A stretch of DNA of 64,000 nucleotides from Psychrobacter sp. JCM 18900 (lineage in GTDB: Bacteria; Pseudomonadota; Gammaproteobacteria; Pseudomonadales; Moraxellaceae). The position numbers and the translations under genes are program-made. Positions 29,282-38,674 of the stretch are shown here, piece after piece (position 1 is the stretch's first letter; each line of letters starts with the position of its first letter). The notes under the pieces were generated by a model. That model was not told the DNA's origin, ran no database searches, and was given only the letters and a program-made list of their open reading frames with translations. The stretch lies in the NCBI RefSeq assembly GCF_904846625.1, contig NZ_CAJHBL010000003.1, positions 372,001 through 436,000 on the forward strand, in the 5' to 3' direction.

Positions 29282-31354
29282 ATGCAGCAGTCACCTCATT
29301 CTCCAAAGTCTCAGTCCCTATCTACATCAGTGCTGGATTCTGCTGCTCAGCTATCGAGCTTACAGCAGACCTATACTGTGATTCCACGTGTGCGTCCTCA
29401 TACGCCATTGCTTGATGCAATTGATACACCCACTGACCTCAGCACGTTTTCAACGGCTAAGCTTATTACGCTGGCTGATGAATTGCGCCTTTTTCTATTG
29501 TATTCAGCTGGTCAGAGCGGTGGGCATTTTGGTGCCAATTTGGGCGTGGTCGAGCTGACCATAGTATTGCATTATTTGTTAGATACACCGCAAGACCAAA
29601 TCGTCTGGGACGTGGGTCATCAAGCCTATGCTCATAAAGTACTGACTGGTCGCCGTGAGCAGCTAGGCACTATCAGATCTAAAGACGGTCTGACAGCATT
29701 TCCTGAGCGTGCAGAGTCTGTCTACGATACATTTGGCGTTGGGCATTCATCGACCTCTATCTCAGCTGGTCTGGGCATGAGCCTCGCACTGCGTTATCAA
29801 GGCCGCGAGCAAACGGTTGCTTGCGTCATTGGTGATGGTGCGATGACAGGTGGCATGGCATTTGAAGCCATGAATGACGCAGTACAGCAAGATGCTGATT
29901 TGCTAGTCATCCTAAACGATAATGATATGTCGATATCTTGCTCTATTGGTGGGTTTTCACGACATTTAGCGATGCTTTGGGAATCAGGTTATCAAGTTGA
30001 TATCTCTGAGTCAGGTGAGCCAGTACTCTGCCACCGTCCTGATATGCAAGCGTTCGATCGCCGCAAACGTCATAAAGAGATGCGCGATGTTCCGCAGCTA
30101 GAGGACAACTTATTCAAAGCGATTGGTTTTACTTATTTTGGTCCATTTGATGGGCATAATATTCCTGAGCTACTGCGCGTATTGTCACTGGCGAAGCAAG
30201 TAAAAGGCCCAGTATTGGTACATATCTATACTACTAAGGGTAAAGGCTTTGCACCAGCAGAATTAGATCCAGTGGGCTATCACGCAATCAGTAAATTGCC
30301 AGTCGAAAATCATAAAGAGCATGAAGCGTCTAAAGCTAACTCTATAGATCAGCTAAAAAAACAACCAAGTACAAAGCCAGCGTTAAAATATTCGCAAGTG
30401 TTTGGCCAATTCTTATGTGATAAAGCGGCCGAAGACGATAAGCTACTAGCTGTCACCCCTGCCATGGAAGAAGGCTCAGGGATGACGGACTTTGCTCGTC
30501 ACTTTCCAGAGCGTTTCTTTGATGTGGCCATCGCTGAGCAACACGCCGTCACGCTAGCGGCTGGGATGGCGACCCAAGGTATCAAACCGATTGTCGCGAT
30601 TTACTCAACGTTCCTGCAGCGTGGGTACGATCAGCTGATTCATGATGTGGCTCTACAGAATCTCGATGTGATGTTTGCCATCGATCGAGCGGGCTTAGTC
30701 GGTGAAGATGGTGCCACGCATGCTGGCGTGTTTGATTTTGGATTTTTACGTTGTGTGCCTAATATGGTGATTGCAGCGCCAAAAGATGAGAACGAATGCT
30801 ACCATTTGCTCAATACTTGCTATGAATATTCAGGCTGCACGGCGGTACGTTATCCACGTGGTACAGGCACAGGTGCTGATATTAAGCAGCCAGCTCAAAC
30901 TTATAAAGTTGGTGAAGCGGTTGTCGAATCAGTATTAGGTAAAGCTAATGCGCCTTATAAATTGGCACTATTGGCCTTTGGTACGATGGTGGCAACTGCT
31001 CAGCAAGCAGCAGAAAGCTTAATAAATAACGATGTAGCGTTAGATTGCCAGATACAGGTGGTCAATATGCGCTGGGTAAAACCGCTAGACACAGCCATGC
31101 TTGAGACGTTATTAGCACAAGGGGTCACTCATATAGCAACCCTAGAAGAGCACATGATTATGGGCGGCGCAGGTAGTGCAGTGAATGAATATTTACTCAA
31201 CGAGTCGGCAGCCTTCAAGAGAAATCGTCCAGCTATTGCTAATATCGGTATTCCTGATCGCTTTATTGCTCACGGCTCTCAAGCAGAGCAGCTAGCTGAC
31301 TGTGGTCTAGATGTCGAAGGCGTAATTAAACAGCTTAAAACGCTCTTATTGTAA
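29282..31354 (+). CDS. dxs: 1-deoxy-D-xylulose-5-phosphate synthase
   Basis: Thiamine-diphosphate enzyme that condenses pyruvate and glyceraldehyde 3-phosphate, the entry step of the MEP isoprenoid pathway. The TPP motif is [16 protein letters not shown] with LNDNDMSIS. The transketolase-type pyrimidine domain has [17 protein letters not shown], with the catalytic Glu. The C-terminal domain follows. I chose the ATG at 29282 (691 residues); the frame is open to a TTG at 29204. Even so it is longer than E. coli Dxs (620), with a Ser/Gln-rich N-terminus and an insert before FGPFDGHN. It needs the thiamine whose thiS and thiG genes are in this window. Confidence 0.95.
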   Translation: MQQSPHSPKSQSLSTSVLDSAAQLSSLQQTYTVIPRVRPHTPLLDAIDTPTDLSTFSTAKLITLADELRLFLLYSAGQSGGHFGANLGVVELTIVLHYLLDTPQDQIVWDVGHQAYAHKVLTGRREQLGTIRSKDGLTAFPERAESVYDTFGVGHSSTSISAGLGMSLALRYQGREQTVACVIGDGAMTGGMAFEAMNDAVQQDADLLVILNDNDMSISCSIGGFSRHLAMLWESGYQVDISESGEPVLCHRPDMQAFDRRKRHKEMRDVPQLEDNLFKAIGFTYFGPFDGHNIPELLRVLSLAKQVKGPVLVHIYTTKGKGFAPAELDPVGYHAISKLPVENHKEHEASKANSIDQLKKQPSTKPALKYSQVFGQFLCDKAAEDDKLLAVTPAMEEGSGMTDFARHFPERFFDVAIAEQHAVTLAAGMATQGIKPIVAIYSTFLQRGYDQLIHDVALQNLDVMFAIDRAGLVGEDGATHAGVFDFGFLRCVPNMVIAAPKDENECYHLLNTCYEYSGCTAVRYPRGTGTGADIKQPAQTYKVGEAVVESVLGKANAPYKLALLAFGTMVATAQQAAESLINNDVALDCQIQVVNMRWVKPLDTAMLETLLAQGVTHIATLEEHMIMGGAGSAVNEYLLNESAAFKRNRPAIANIGIPDRFIAHGSQAEQLADCGLDVEGVIKQLKTLLL

Positions 31355-31710
31355 ACATTGTTTTCAACGTTACAATATTATTTTAAAAAATTAATGCGCT
31401 AAAAAGGCATGAATTAAAACCGATATAAGCTCTTTAAACAGAGCAAACGCCTGCTAGCCGTAGGTGCTAACTTTTTTACAACTTGCGCAGTTTAGATGAT
31501 CGCCAAAGTACTGGCTTGGTCAGCGTGACGGTTTTTTCGTTTTTATCGAACAATTTTAGTATAATGCGGGTGTCTTTTATAAGTTTTCGTTTATAAGAGA
31601 CACGTTTTTAATCGCATAAATGTGGTGTGATGCGGCGGCTGTTTGGCATGTTGTGGGCACAAAGTTAGTCTTATTTTTTTATATTCATTCATCAAGCAAA
31701 TAGGTTATTT
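31355..31710. other. dxs-suhB intergenic region
   Basis: About 355 bases. A consensus TATAAT at 31560-31565 with a weak -35 (TCGTTT, 17-bp spacing) is a possible suhB promoter. I see no gene. Confidence 0.4.
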
Positions 31711-32538
31711 ATGGAACCCATGGTCGTCATCGCAGCGCGTACTGCTGAAAAAGTTGGTAAAGAGATTTTATATGCGCATCAAAACCGCCACAAAATCGAG
31801 TTAGATATTGAGTCTAAAGGACTTGATGGTCTGGTTACCCGCATTGATCGCTTTAGCGAAGAGCTCACGATTGAGACGCTAAAAGCCAGCTATCCTAATC
31901 ATTCATTTTTGGGTGAAGAGTTTGGTATGCAAGAAGGCCGTGGCGAAGATGCTGACTGGTGCTGGATTATCGATCCACTAGACGGCACTAAAAACTTTGT
32001 GCACGGTGTACCGCAGTTCTGCGTATCTATCGCAGTCCAGCATAAAGGTGTTACCCAACACGGTGTGGTCTATGATCCAGTACGTGATGAGATGTTCTCA
32101 GCGAGCCGCGGCAAAGGCGCGCGCTTGAACAATCGCCGTATGCAAGTGAGCGAACGCAAAACCATTGATGGCGGTTTCTTTACGACTGGTCATCCGCTTG
32201 AGCGTAAGCGCAATGGCGAAGTTATCTCTTATGCTAAACAACACTTTGAGAGCTTACAGAAGATATCTGAGGCAGGTGGTCAGGTACGTCGTATGGGTTC
32301 AGCTGCGCTTGACTTATGCTATGTTGCCGCTGGTCGTTTTGACGGTTATTTTGAAATGTCTATCAAGCCTTGGGACATCGCAGCAGGCGAGCTTATCGTA
32401 ACTGAAGCACGCGGTGTGGTGGTTGATCATACTGGCGCGCACAACTCTATGACATCAGGCTCTATCTTCGCTTGTAATGTGAAATTGCTTAAGCCATTGA
32501 TGCAAACAGTTGTACCAATCTGGGGTGACGCAATCTAA
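31711..32538 (+). CDS. suhB: Inositol-1-monophosphatase family protein SuhB
   Basis: Mg2+-dependent phosphatase that in E. coli also acts in rRNA transcription antitermination. The metal-binding motifs are FLGEEFG, WIIDPLDGTKNFVHG and, near the C-terminus, PWDIAAGELIVTEARG. The 275 residues match SuhB. Monocistronic, ending at a bidirectional terminator. Confidence 0.93.
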   Translation: MEPMVVIAARTAEKVGKEILYAHQNRHKIELDIESKGLDGLVTRIDRFSEELTIETLKASYPNHSFLGEEFGMQEGRGEDADWCWIIDPLDGTKNFVHGVPQFCVSIAVQHKGVTQHGVVYDPVRDEMFSASRGKGARLNNRRMQVSERKTIDGGFFTTGHPLERKRNGEVISYAKQHFESLQKISEAGGQVRRMGSAALDLCYVAAGRFDGYFEMSIKPWDIAAGELIVTEARGVVVDHTGAHNSMTSGSIFACNVKLLKPLMQTVVPIWGDAI

Positions 32539-32614
32539 ACGTTAACCTTAATGGTATTGATGTTTAGCGCTTTCAGGATTTAGATGTGGTTAGTGTCTAG
32601 ATTGAGTATGAATG

Positions 32615-32649
32615 AAAAAAGCTGGTTCCGTTATGGAGCCAGCTTTTTT
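32615..32649. terminator. Bidirectional terminator suhB / WS-DGAT
   Basis: A6-GCTGGTTCC (32615-32629) pairs with GGAGCCAGC-T6 (32635-32649, one G-U). The stop codon of the opposite gene (32631-32633) lies in the loop. Confidence 0.9.
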
Positions 32650-34070
32650 GTTTTATCATTACCCTTATTGCCTGCTTTATCTTCGACGGTAATACCTTTG
32701 AATGCTAACTCCTTACTGGTAGTTTCTAGCAGCTGCAACTCTTCTTCTATCAGCATCAGCATATCTTGTACGCGAGGTAATGCTTTGCTACAAGCAGTAA
32801 TACCAAACTCAATCTTATCTAGATAACTGGCTAAAGTGATATTCATCGCTTGACCATTAAAGACGATAGAAGCAGGGTACAATGATTGCAGACGTGCGCC
32901 ATTCCAGTACAGCGGTTTTTCAGAGCCAGGTACGTTAGAGATAATCAGGTTAAATGCCTGCTTTCTAGGGAATAATCCTGTTGCCAAATTGATGCCTTGC
33001 CACGCGTATGAGACGATACTGTAGTTAATGACCTGCGCTTGGTTCATGCGGCGAAAGCGACGTTTGCCGTTATTCATACTACGATGGATAAGCTCTATCC
33101 TGCGCAGTGGATTGTCCAAATGCGTACCCAAGTTTGCCAATACAAATGACAGCTGGTTGCCCGAGATACTGTTATCCGTACGCAGTGACATCGGTACAAA
33201 AGCAATCAACGGTTTGCTCGGTAGCGCATCCATTGAGATTAGATAACGACGAATAGCGCCTGCACAGACCGCCAGTACCACATCGTTTCTGCTAATTTTG
33301 AGCCTTTCGGCGATATCGTTAAAACGTTTTATATCATAAGACTGTGCGGCTATACGCCGTGAGGCTGATATACGTTTATTCAAGATACTCATCGGCGCGT
33401 CAAAAGTACCGACGTACCCTTCATCACCGTAGTTTTTCACGTTATCTAGCAGTTCTGTAAATACAGGTTTGATGGTAGATATCTGCTCTTTTATGATGCC
33501 TCTGATAGATCGTTCAGCAGGTAAGATAGCGTTTACTTGGTTACGATGGCGCGCCATCAACGACCAGACAGGGAGGGTAACTGGTTCGGTTGGCGATTGT
33601 GACAAGGATTTTTGAACCAAACGCATCGCCGCGATACCATCAACCAAAGAATGATGAATCTTAAAATACCATGCAAAACGTTCAGGTCCACCTTCGACTT
33701 CTGGCTGGATACCTTCGATGACGTGGCATTCCCATAGCGGCATGGCACGATCTAATAAACGTCCATGTTCTCTTGAGACGTACATCAATAGTTCACGTAC
33801 GCGTCCAGGACTTGGTAGCGCGACATGATGCAAATGATGCTCAACATCAAAGTCTTTGTCTTTTTTCCAAAAGGCTAAATGCTCAAGTACCTGATTAAAA
33901 GGAAAGCTAGGCGGCACATCAGACTCTTGCATTTGTTTTACCAATTGATAGACAAAATCGCTATCCGCATTGTCTGGTAATTCAAATACAAACAGTCCAC
34001 CAACGTGCATGGGCTGTTTACGCGACTCAAGAAGTAGAAACAACTGGTCGACTGCTGTGAGAAGTCGCAT
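32631..34070 (-). CDS. Wax ester synthase / diacylglycerol O-acyltransferase (WS/DGAT)
   Basis: Membrane-associated acyltransferase that makes wax esters or triacylglycerols from acyl-CoA as storage lipid. The active-site motif HHxxxDG is HHSLVDG at residues 139-145. Other family marks are MPLWECHVIEG upstream and NLIISNVPGSEKPLYWNGA near residue 400. The 479 residues match bacterial WS/DGATs. Storage of wax esters is typical of Acinetobacter, Psychrobacter and relatives. Single-gene unit. Confidence 0.94.
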   Translation of the reverse strand: MRLLTAVDQLFLLLESRKQPMHVGGLFVFELPDNADSDFVYQLVKQMQESDVPPSFPFNQVLEHLAFWKKDKDFDVEHHLHHVALPSPGRVRELLMYVSREHGRLLDRAMPLWECHVIEGIQPEVEGGPERFAWYFKIHHSLVDGIAAMRLVQKSLSQSPTEPVTLPVWSLMARHRNQVNAILPAERSIRGIIKEQISTIKPVFTELLDNVKNYGDEGYVGTFDAPMSILNKRISASRRIAAQSYDIKRFNDIAERLKISRNDVVLAVCAGAIRRYLISMDALPSKPLIAFVPMSLRTDNSISGNQLSFVLANLGTHLDNPLRRIELIHRSMNNGKRRFRRMNQAQVINYSIVSYAWQGINLATGLFPRKQAFNLIISNVPGSEKPLYWNGARLQSLYPASIVFNGQAMNITLASYLDKIEFGITACSKALPRVQDMLMLIEEELQLLETTSKELAFKGITVEDKAGNKGNDKTKKLAP

Positions 34071-34150
34071 AATAAATCCTTTTATGACGATAAGTGTTAT
34101 GTGAAAATTATAATGAGTAGATATTCAATCAAATAACATTTTTTATTATT

Positions 34151-34221
34151 TTATAGAGCGTGTTAAGCAATCAACCATAGCACTGACAGCACTATACGTA
34201 AATACTCAACACGCTCTATTA
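34151..34221. mobile_element. 65-bp inverted-repeat mini-element flanked by TTA
   Basis: An 11-bp perfect inverted repeat, TAGAGCGTGTT (34154-34164) and its complement (34208-34218), is flanked on both sides by TTA (34151-34153, 34219-34221). This has the form of a tiny MITE with a 3-bp duplication of the TNA type made by some IS5-family transposases. It does not look like a terminator because no T run follows on either strand. With a single copy seen, the mobile origin is inference. Confidence 0.45.
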
Positions 34222-34244
34222 TGATATGTCATTTATACTTCAAT

Positions 34245-35066
34245 TTATTGAAAGAAGTACCCAGTCTGTGGTGAGCTGGCAGTAGCCATCTTACGCATAG
34301 GCATACGACCTGCCAAAAACGCAGCGCGACCTGCCCACATAGCATGTTTCATTGCGTGTGCCATCATTACCGGGTTTTGTGCATTGGCAATGGCTGAGTT
34401 CATTAGTACGCCATCACAGCCAAGCTCCATCGCAAGTGCAGCATCAGACGCAGTACCGACACCAGCGTCAACCAATACGGGTACTTTAGCGTTTTCGATT
34501 ATTAAGCTAAGCGTATGACGATTGAGTAGACCAAGTCCTGAGCCAATCAAGCTGCCAAGCGGCATAATGGCGACACAGCCCATGCTTTCTAATTCTTGTG
34601 CGACGATAGGGTCATCTGACGTATAAACCATCACTTCAAAACCATCATCGATCAATACTTTGGCGGCTTTTAAAGTTTCCATAACGTTTGGATATAAGGT
34701 TTTCTCATCCCCCAATACCTCAAGCTTAACCAAATTATGCCCACCCAATAATTCGCGAGCAAGCTTACAAGTGCGAATGGCTGTTTCGGCGTCAAAGCAG
34801 CCAGCAGTATTCGGTAATATCGTATATTTATCAGGTGAAATCACATCTAATAAGTTAGGCTCATCACTATTTTGTCCAATATTGACACGGCGAATGGCGA
34901 CGGTCACGATTTCGGCTGCTGAAGCGGCAATGGCTTCTCCAGTCTCTGTCATGTCTTTGTACTTACCGGTACCAACCAGCAGACGTGAAGAAAAGGTACG
35001 GCTACCGACAGTAAAGGTATCTTGTAAAAGTGGTGTTGGATGAGTAGTGCTAACGTTCTCTGACAT
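34245..35066 (-). CDS. thiG: Thiazole synthase ThiG
   Basis: TIM-barrel enzyme that forms the thiamine thiazole phosphate from DXP, dehydroglycine and ThiS-thiocarboxylate. Motifs include [12 protein letters not shown] at the N-terminus, [14 protein letters not shown] with the Schiff-base lysine, and [23 protein letters not shown] chose the ATG at 35066; the frame is open to 35108. It uses DXP made by Dxs (29282) and ThiS (8822), both encoded in the window but not adjacent. Confidence 0.95.
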   Translation of the reverse strand: MSENVSTTHPTPLLQDTFTVGSRTFSSRLLVGTGKYKDMTETGEAIAASAAEIVTVAIRRVNIGQNSDEPNLLDVISPDKYTILPNTAGCFDAETAIRTCKLARELLGGHNLVKLEVLGDEKTLYPNVMETLKAAKVLIDDGFEVMVYTSDDPIVAQELESMGCVAIMPLGSLIGSGLGLLNRHTLSLIIENAKVPVLVDAGVGTASDAALAMELGCDGVLMNSAIANAQNPVMMAHAMKHAMWAGRAAFLAGRMPMRKMATASSPQTGYFFQ

Positions 35067-35393
35067 AACGGAAAATCCTAATATCGAGCGGGAGAAGGGG
35101 ACAGACAAAATATGATGGGTAATCTAAGTAATCTAAAAGGTGTAATAGACAATGGCAAGCGGTCTGCAAAAAATCGCATGATATGCCAACTCTGATAGTA
35201 ATAATATGTGCTGGGCGATAGGTATAAAGCGCCAGTCACATAAAATAATACCCGTCTAAAACAAAATGCTATTATAACAAACTCATGCAACCTTACTGGC
35301 AGTCTTTTTTGATTCGAACTGTTAAGGACAAGGCATCCATCATGTCTTGACGTGCGTTCTTCTTATCCTCTCCTCACTTATTGGGCCGTCTTT

Positions 35394-36947
35394 ATGATGC
35401 AGTTGCCATACAGCTTTGCGAAACGCCATCAGATTTTGGCCATACTTGCGATAGATCCTGAATTGCCGCCAACATTGGTACTTACCAAAGCTACTCCGTT
35501 GTCAGCGATCAATGAAGCGGTACGGTTTTTACAGCAGCAAGGCATTCGCGGTGTACCCACTTACGAAAGTGTCAGCGCGGACGATTTTGAAAAACGTATG
35601 AACGCGGCTTATGCTGGCAATACAGGAGAGTCGCAGCATATTGCTGCTGGACTTGAAGACCATCCTGATCTCGATAGCTTGGCAGATAGCGTCCCTGAAA
35701 CCGAAGACTTGATGGATCAACAAGACGACGCGCCTATCATTCGTTTGATCAACGCATTACTGTCCGAAGCCATTCGTTTAAGTGCTTCAGACATTCATAT
35801 TGAGACCTTTGAAAAGCGCTTGGTTGTTCGTTTCCGAGTTGATGGTGAGCTAAAAGAAATCATCACACCAAAACGCCAATTGGCTCCACTATTAGTCTCA
35901 CGTATTAAAGTAATGGCTAAATTGGATATCGCCGAAAAGCGAGTGCCGCAAGATGGTCGTATCAGCTTAAGACTGGCAGGGCGAGAGGTCGACGTGCGTG
36001 TATCGACCTTACCATCGAGCTTTGGTGAGCGGGTGGTGATGCGTTTATTAGACAAGCAAGCTGGCCGTTTGAATATGACGTATTTGGGGCTGTCTGATAA
36101 TGACTATACTGAGCTAAAACGCTTAATCCATCGTCCGCATGGCATTATTTTGGTAACAGGGCCGACTGGCTCGGGTAAAACCACGACGCTATACTCTGCA
36201 TTGACCGATTTAAATGATCAGACCCGCAATATCTTGACCGCCGAAGATCCGATTGAGTTTCAGCTTGATGGTATCGGGCAGACGCAGGTTAATAATAAAG
36301 TAGACATGACATTTGCTAAAAGTTTGCGTGCAATGCTTCGTCAAGATCCTGATGTGGTGATGGTTGGTGAAATTCGTGATTTAGAGACAGCAGAGATTGC
36401 CGTACAGGCTTCTTTGACAGGGCATTTGGTATTATCGACGCTGCATACCAACACTGCTATCGGTGCAGTCACTCGCTTACAGGACATGGGTGTTGAGCCG
36501 TTTCTGTTGTCGTCATCGCTTATTGGCGTAGTAGCGCAGCGTTTGGTACGTACTTTATGTTCACACTGTCAGAGCTGGCAGGCTGCTGATACCGAGCAAG
36601 CCAAGCTGTTTACCGAAATTGGCATTGGGTCAACGCTGAAAAGTGATGCCAAAGATATAGCAAGTGAGTCGATTCGTTTGCCCAAGCCAGTTGGCTGCGA
36701 TAAATGTAATCAGTCAGGATTTAAAGGACGTACTGCTATCTATGAAGTCGTGCCAATCGACGATACATTGCGCCGTATGATTCATAGCAATACGGCTGAG
36801 TATGAGCTGGAAGAGTATGCGCGCCAGCAAACACCGTCGATACGTGCAGATGGCTTACGTAAAGTCATAGAAGGACGTACGACATTGGAGGAAGTGCTGC
36901 GAGTGACGAAAGAGAGCGCCTTAACGGGTGACACGATACTGGTATAA
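35394..36947 (+). CDS. gspE: Type II secretion ATPase GspE
   Basis: Hexameric cytoplasmic ATPase that powers the type II secretion pseudopilus. The N-terminal domain covers about residues 1-90. The ATPase domain has Walker A GPTGSGKTT, the Asp box (ILTAEDPIEFQLDG), Walker B VVMVGEIRDLETAE and the His box (GHLVLSTLHTN). A zinc-binding pair CSHC and CDKC lies near residues 405-450, marking GspE/PilB-type ATPases. I prefer GspE over PilB from the IGQTQVNNKVDMTFAKSLRA context and the C-terminal length. The start may be GTG 35352 or ATG 35394; neither has a clear ribosome binding site. No other gsp gene is adjacent. Confidence 0.9.
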   Translation: MMQLPYSFAKRHQILAILAIDPELPPTLVLTKATPLSAINEAVRFLQQQGIRGVPTYESVSADDFEKRMNAAYAGNTGESQHIAAGLEDHPDLDSLADSVPETEDLMDQQDDAPIIRLINALLSEAIRLSASDIHIETFEKRLVVRFRVDGELKEIITPKRQLAPLLVSRIKVMAKLDIAEKRVPQDGRISLRLAGREVDVRVSTLPSSFGERVVMRLLDKQAGRLNMTYLGLSDNDYTELKRLIHRPHGIILVTGPTGSGKTTTLYSALTDLNDQTRNILTAEDPIEFQLDGIGQTQVNNKVDMTFAKSLRAMLRQDPDVVMVGEIRDLETAEIAVQASLTGHLVLSTLHTNTAIGAVTRLQDMGVEPFLLSSSLIGVVAQRLVRTLCSHCQSWQAADTEQAKLFTEIGIGSTLKSDAKDIASESIRLPKPVGCDKCNQSGFKGRTAIYEVVPIDDTLRRMIHSNTAEYELEEYARQQTPSIRADGLRKVIEGRTTLEEVLRVTKESALTGDTILV

Positions 36948-36981
36948 ATTTGCAGACTAGATATCGGTATAACAGACAAAA

Positions 36982-37010
36982 AAACAACTGGCTTAAATAG
37001 CCAGTTGTTT
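36982..37010 (+). terminator. Terminator after gspE (possibly bidirectional)
   Basis: Perfect 12-bp stem AAACAACTGGCT/AGCCAGTTGTTT (36982-36993, 36999-37010). A run of A precedes it and TTTTAGTTTT follows. Confidence 0.85.
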
Positions 37011-37059
37011 TAGTTTTAACGTTTTTCTAATTGTGGAGCTTTAGAGTTTTTAGCCGCTA

Positions 37060-37533
37060 TTATTTTGCAGCCATACATTCAATCTCAACGCTTGCTCCAG
37101 CAGCCAGTTCTGATACGCCAAAAGCTGAGCGTACAGGATAAGGCTTTATCATCTCAGCCTTGTAGACCTTATTAAAGTCATCAAAGTCATCCATATCAGT
37201 CAGCATGACCATACATTTAACAATATCAGACTTTCGGTAGCCGTATTTTAATAGCGTGCTATGGATGTTATCGAGCACTTGCTTGGTTTCAGCTTTGATA
37301 CCGCCTTTGACCAGTTTGCCATCTTTAAAGCCAATTTGTCCCGACATATACAATGTATTGCCCACGCGTACAGCCTCTGAAAAAGGATAAGTACCGCCAT
37401 CTCCCAAGAAAGTAGGAGCAGACTTAGCAATGCTGACAGCCGTCGTCGTATTAGCATTAGCGCTATGAACAAAACCCAATGAGCACATAGCGGCGAGCGC
37501 TAGCGTAGACAAGCAAGTACTAAGTTTGGACAT
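37060..37533 (-). CDS. Exported RidA (YjgF/YER057c/UK114) family protein
   Basis: RidA-like trimeric protein; cytoplasmic members hydrolyse reactive enamines and imines. It has the family signatures LYMSGQIGF, YGYRKSDIVKCMVML and VRSAFGVSELAAGASVEIEC. Unlike canonical RidA it begins with a clear signal peptide (about 27 residues, SLGFVHSANA), so it should be periplasmic, where the substrate is unknown. It is 38 bp downstream of the DUF4442 gene and probably co-transcribed. Confidence 0.88.
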   Translation of the reverse strand: MSKLSTCLSTLALAAMCSLGFVHSANANTTTAVSIAKSAPTFLGDGGTYPFSEAVRVGNTLYMSGQIGFKDGKLVKGGIKAETKQVLDNIHSTLLKYGYRKSDIVKCMVMLTDMDDFDDFNKVYKAEMIKPYPVRSAFGVSELAAGASVEIECMAAK

Positions 37534-37571
37534 ACTGTTTCCTCATTGGGTTTATTATCAATTTTTACTAG

Positions 37572-38297
37572 CTACTTATCAGCACTATTATTTTGAGTAG
37601 ATGAGGCATCGCTTTCTTCGATTGAAGCCTTGGTTTCAGTGTCATCTTCTGCGACTTTTTCAGACGCTTTACCTTGGCGGCGTGCCTCTAGTTCCGCTTT
37701 TGGTATCCATGCCCACGTCATCTCAACCACAATTGGATCGCGGTCACTGTCAGACTCACGATCTTTGATGACACAAGGAATAATCATCTCACCTTTTGGT
37801 GTGTTTAGGATATCCAAACGTTGTTCATCAGACAAGCTTGCAATAGCAGCAATTTGACCTTTTTTGATTGGACGATGGAAATTTACTGAGTAAGATTTAA
37901 TCAGCAGAATGCGATCAGAAGGTAAGTTTAAACCTAAAATAAAGCCCGTAGCCGTCTCAGCCAGTAATGTAATGGCGACTGCATGGATAGAGCCGATATG
38001 GTTTTGGACGGCTTTATTGTTATTTAAACTAACAACGACTTGGTTTGGTTCTACCGTCTCATAATAAATGCCAGTTGTGCCGACATATGGGACGACCTTG
38101 CCAAAGGCTTTAGATAAAATACTTGAGCGTGCTCCAGCAGGCAGATATTTGGTGACTGATAACAGTTTAGTAAACTGATTACTAATTGGTTTTAGCGTAC
38201 TACTGGATTTCTCAACTGAAGATTTTGTGCTGTCAGATACTTTGGCTGGCAGTTTATTGGTCAACTTGGCGGGTAGTTTTTTTAATAATCCTGACAT
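37572..38297 (-). CDS. DUF4442 / hotdog-fold thioesterase-like protein
   Basis: The central region (about residues 60-195) is a DUF4442 hotdog domain: HAVAITLLAETATGFILG is the helix-and-loop block seen in acyl-CoA thioesterase-like proteins, followed by YSVNFHRPIKKG. N- and C-terminal parts are Lys/Ser- and Asp/Glu-rich and probably disordered. The role is likely acyl-thioester binding or hydrolysis, but the substrate is unknown. It precedes the ridA-like gene on the same strand. Confidence 0.8.
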   Translation of the reverse strand: MSGLLKKLPAKLTNKLPAKVSDSTKSSVEKSSSTLKPISNQFTKLLSVTKYLPAGARSSILSKAFGKVVPYVGTTGIYYETVEPNQVVVSLNNNKAVQNHIGSIHAVAITLLAETATGFILGLNLPSDRILLIKSYSVNFHRPIKKGQIAAIASLSDEQRLDILNTPKGEMIIPCVIKDRESDSDRDPIVVEMTWAWIPKAELEARRQGKASEKVAEDDTETKASIEESDASSTQNNSADK

Positions 38298-38674
38298 ACA
38301 AAATTCCTTAACGTAAATGAGTTGAATGACATTCTTAGCATGGCTTTTTATGATAGCAACACAAATATAGATAATGAAAGTCGCTACAAATACTATGGTA
38401 CATCAACCATTGCCTTCCTACTATTATTAGCATGAACTGCTGCGCTTACAAAACTATAGTAGCGTGGCTATGTTGCTAGGTTATGTCATCAATTTAGATC
38501 GCCACTTAAAGTAGTCTAGGTATCTTATATATCACTATCATTTGGACAAAGGAAGCTGAGTGGAAGTACTATAAATAGTAGACTAAGCGAGACTGACACC
38601 GTATCTAATTTATAGAGGGTTGACTATAGTTACCATGCCAATAGACAGCCACGTTATAATGACAAAATGTTAGC
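38298..38674. other. Divergent promoter region upstream of mcrB-like gene
   Basis: About 375 AT-rich bases with no gene. It contains copy B of the dispersed repeat (38546-38601). Confidence 0.5.
38546..38601. repeat. Dispersed intergenic repeat, copy B
   Basis: Aligns without gaps to 2906-2961 (copy A). Shared blocks AAGTACTA, GTAGACTAA and TGACACCG keep the same spacing of 6 and 7 bases between them. Same orientation relative to the downstream gene as copy A. Confidence 0.65.

Noticed and set aside
34660..35043. Plus-strand frame of 127 residues within thiG
   Set aside because: It lies wholly antisense to the conserved thiG coding sequence.
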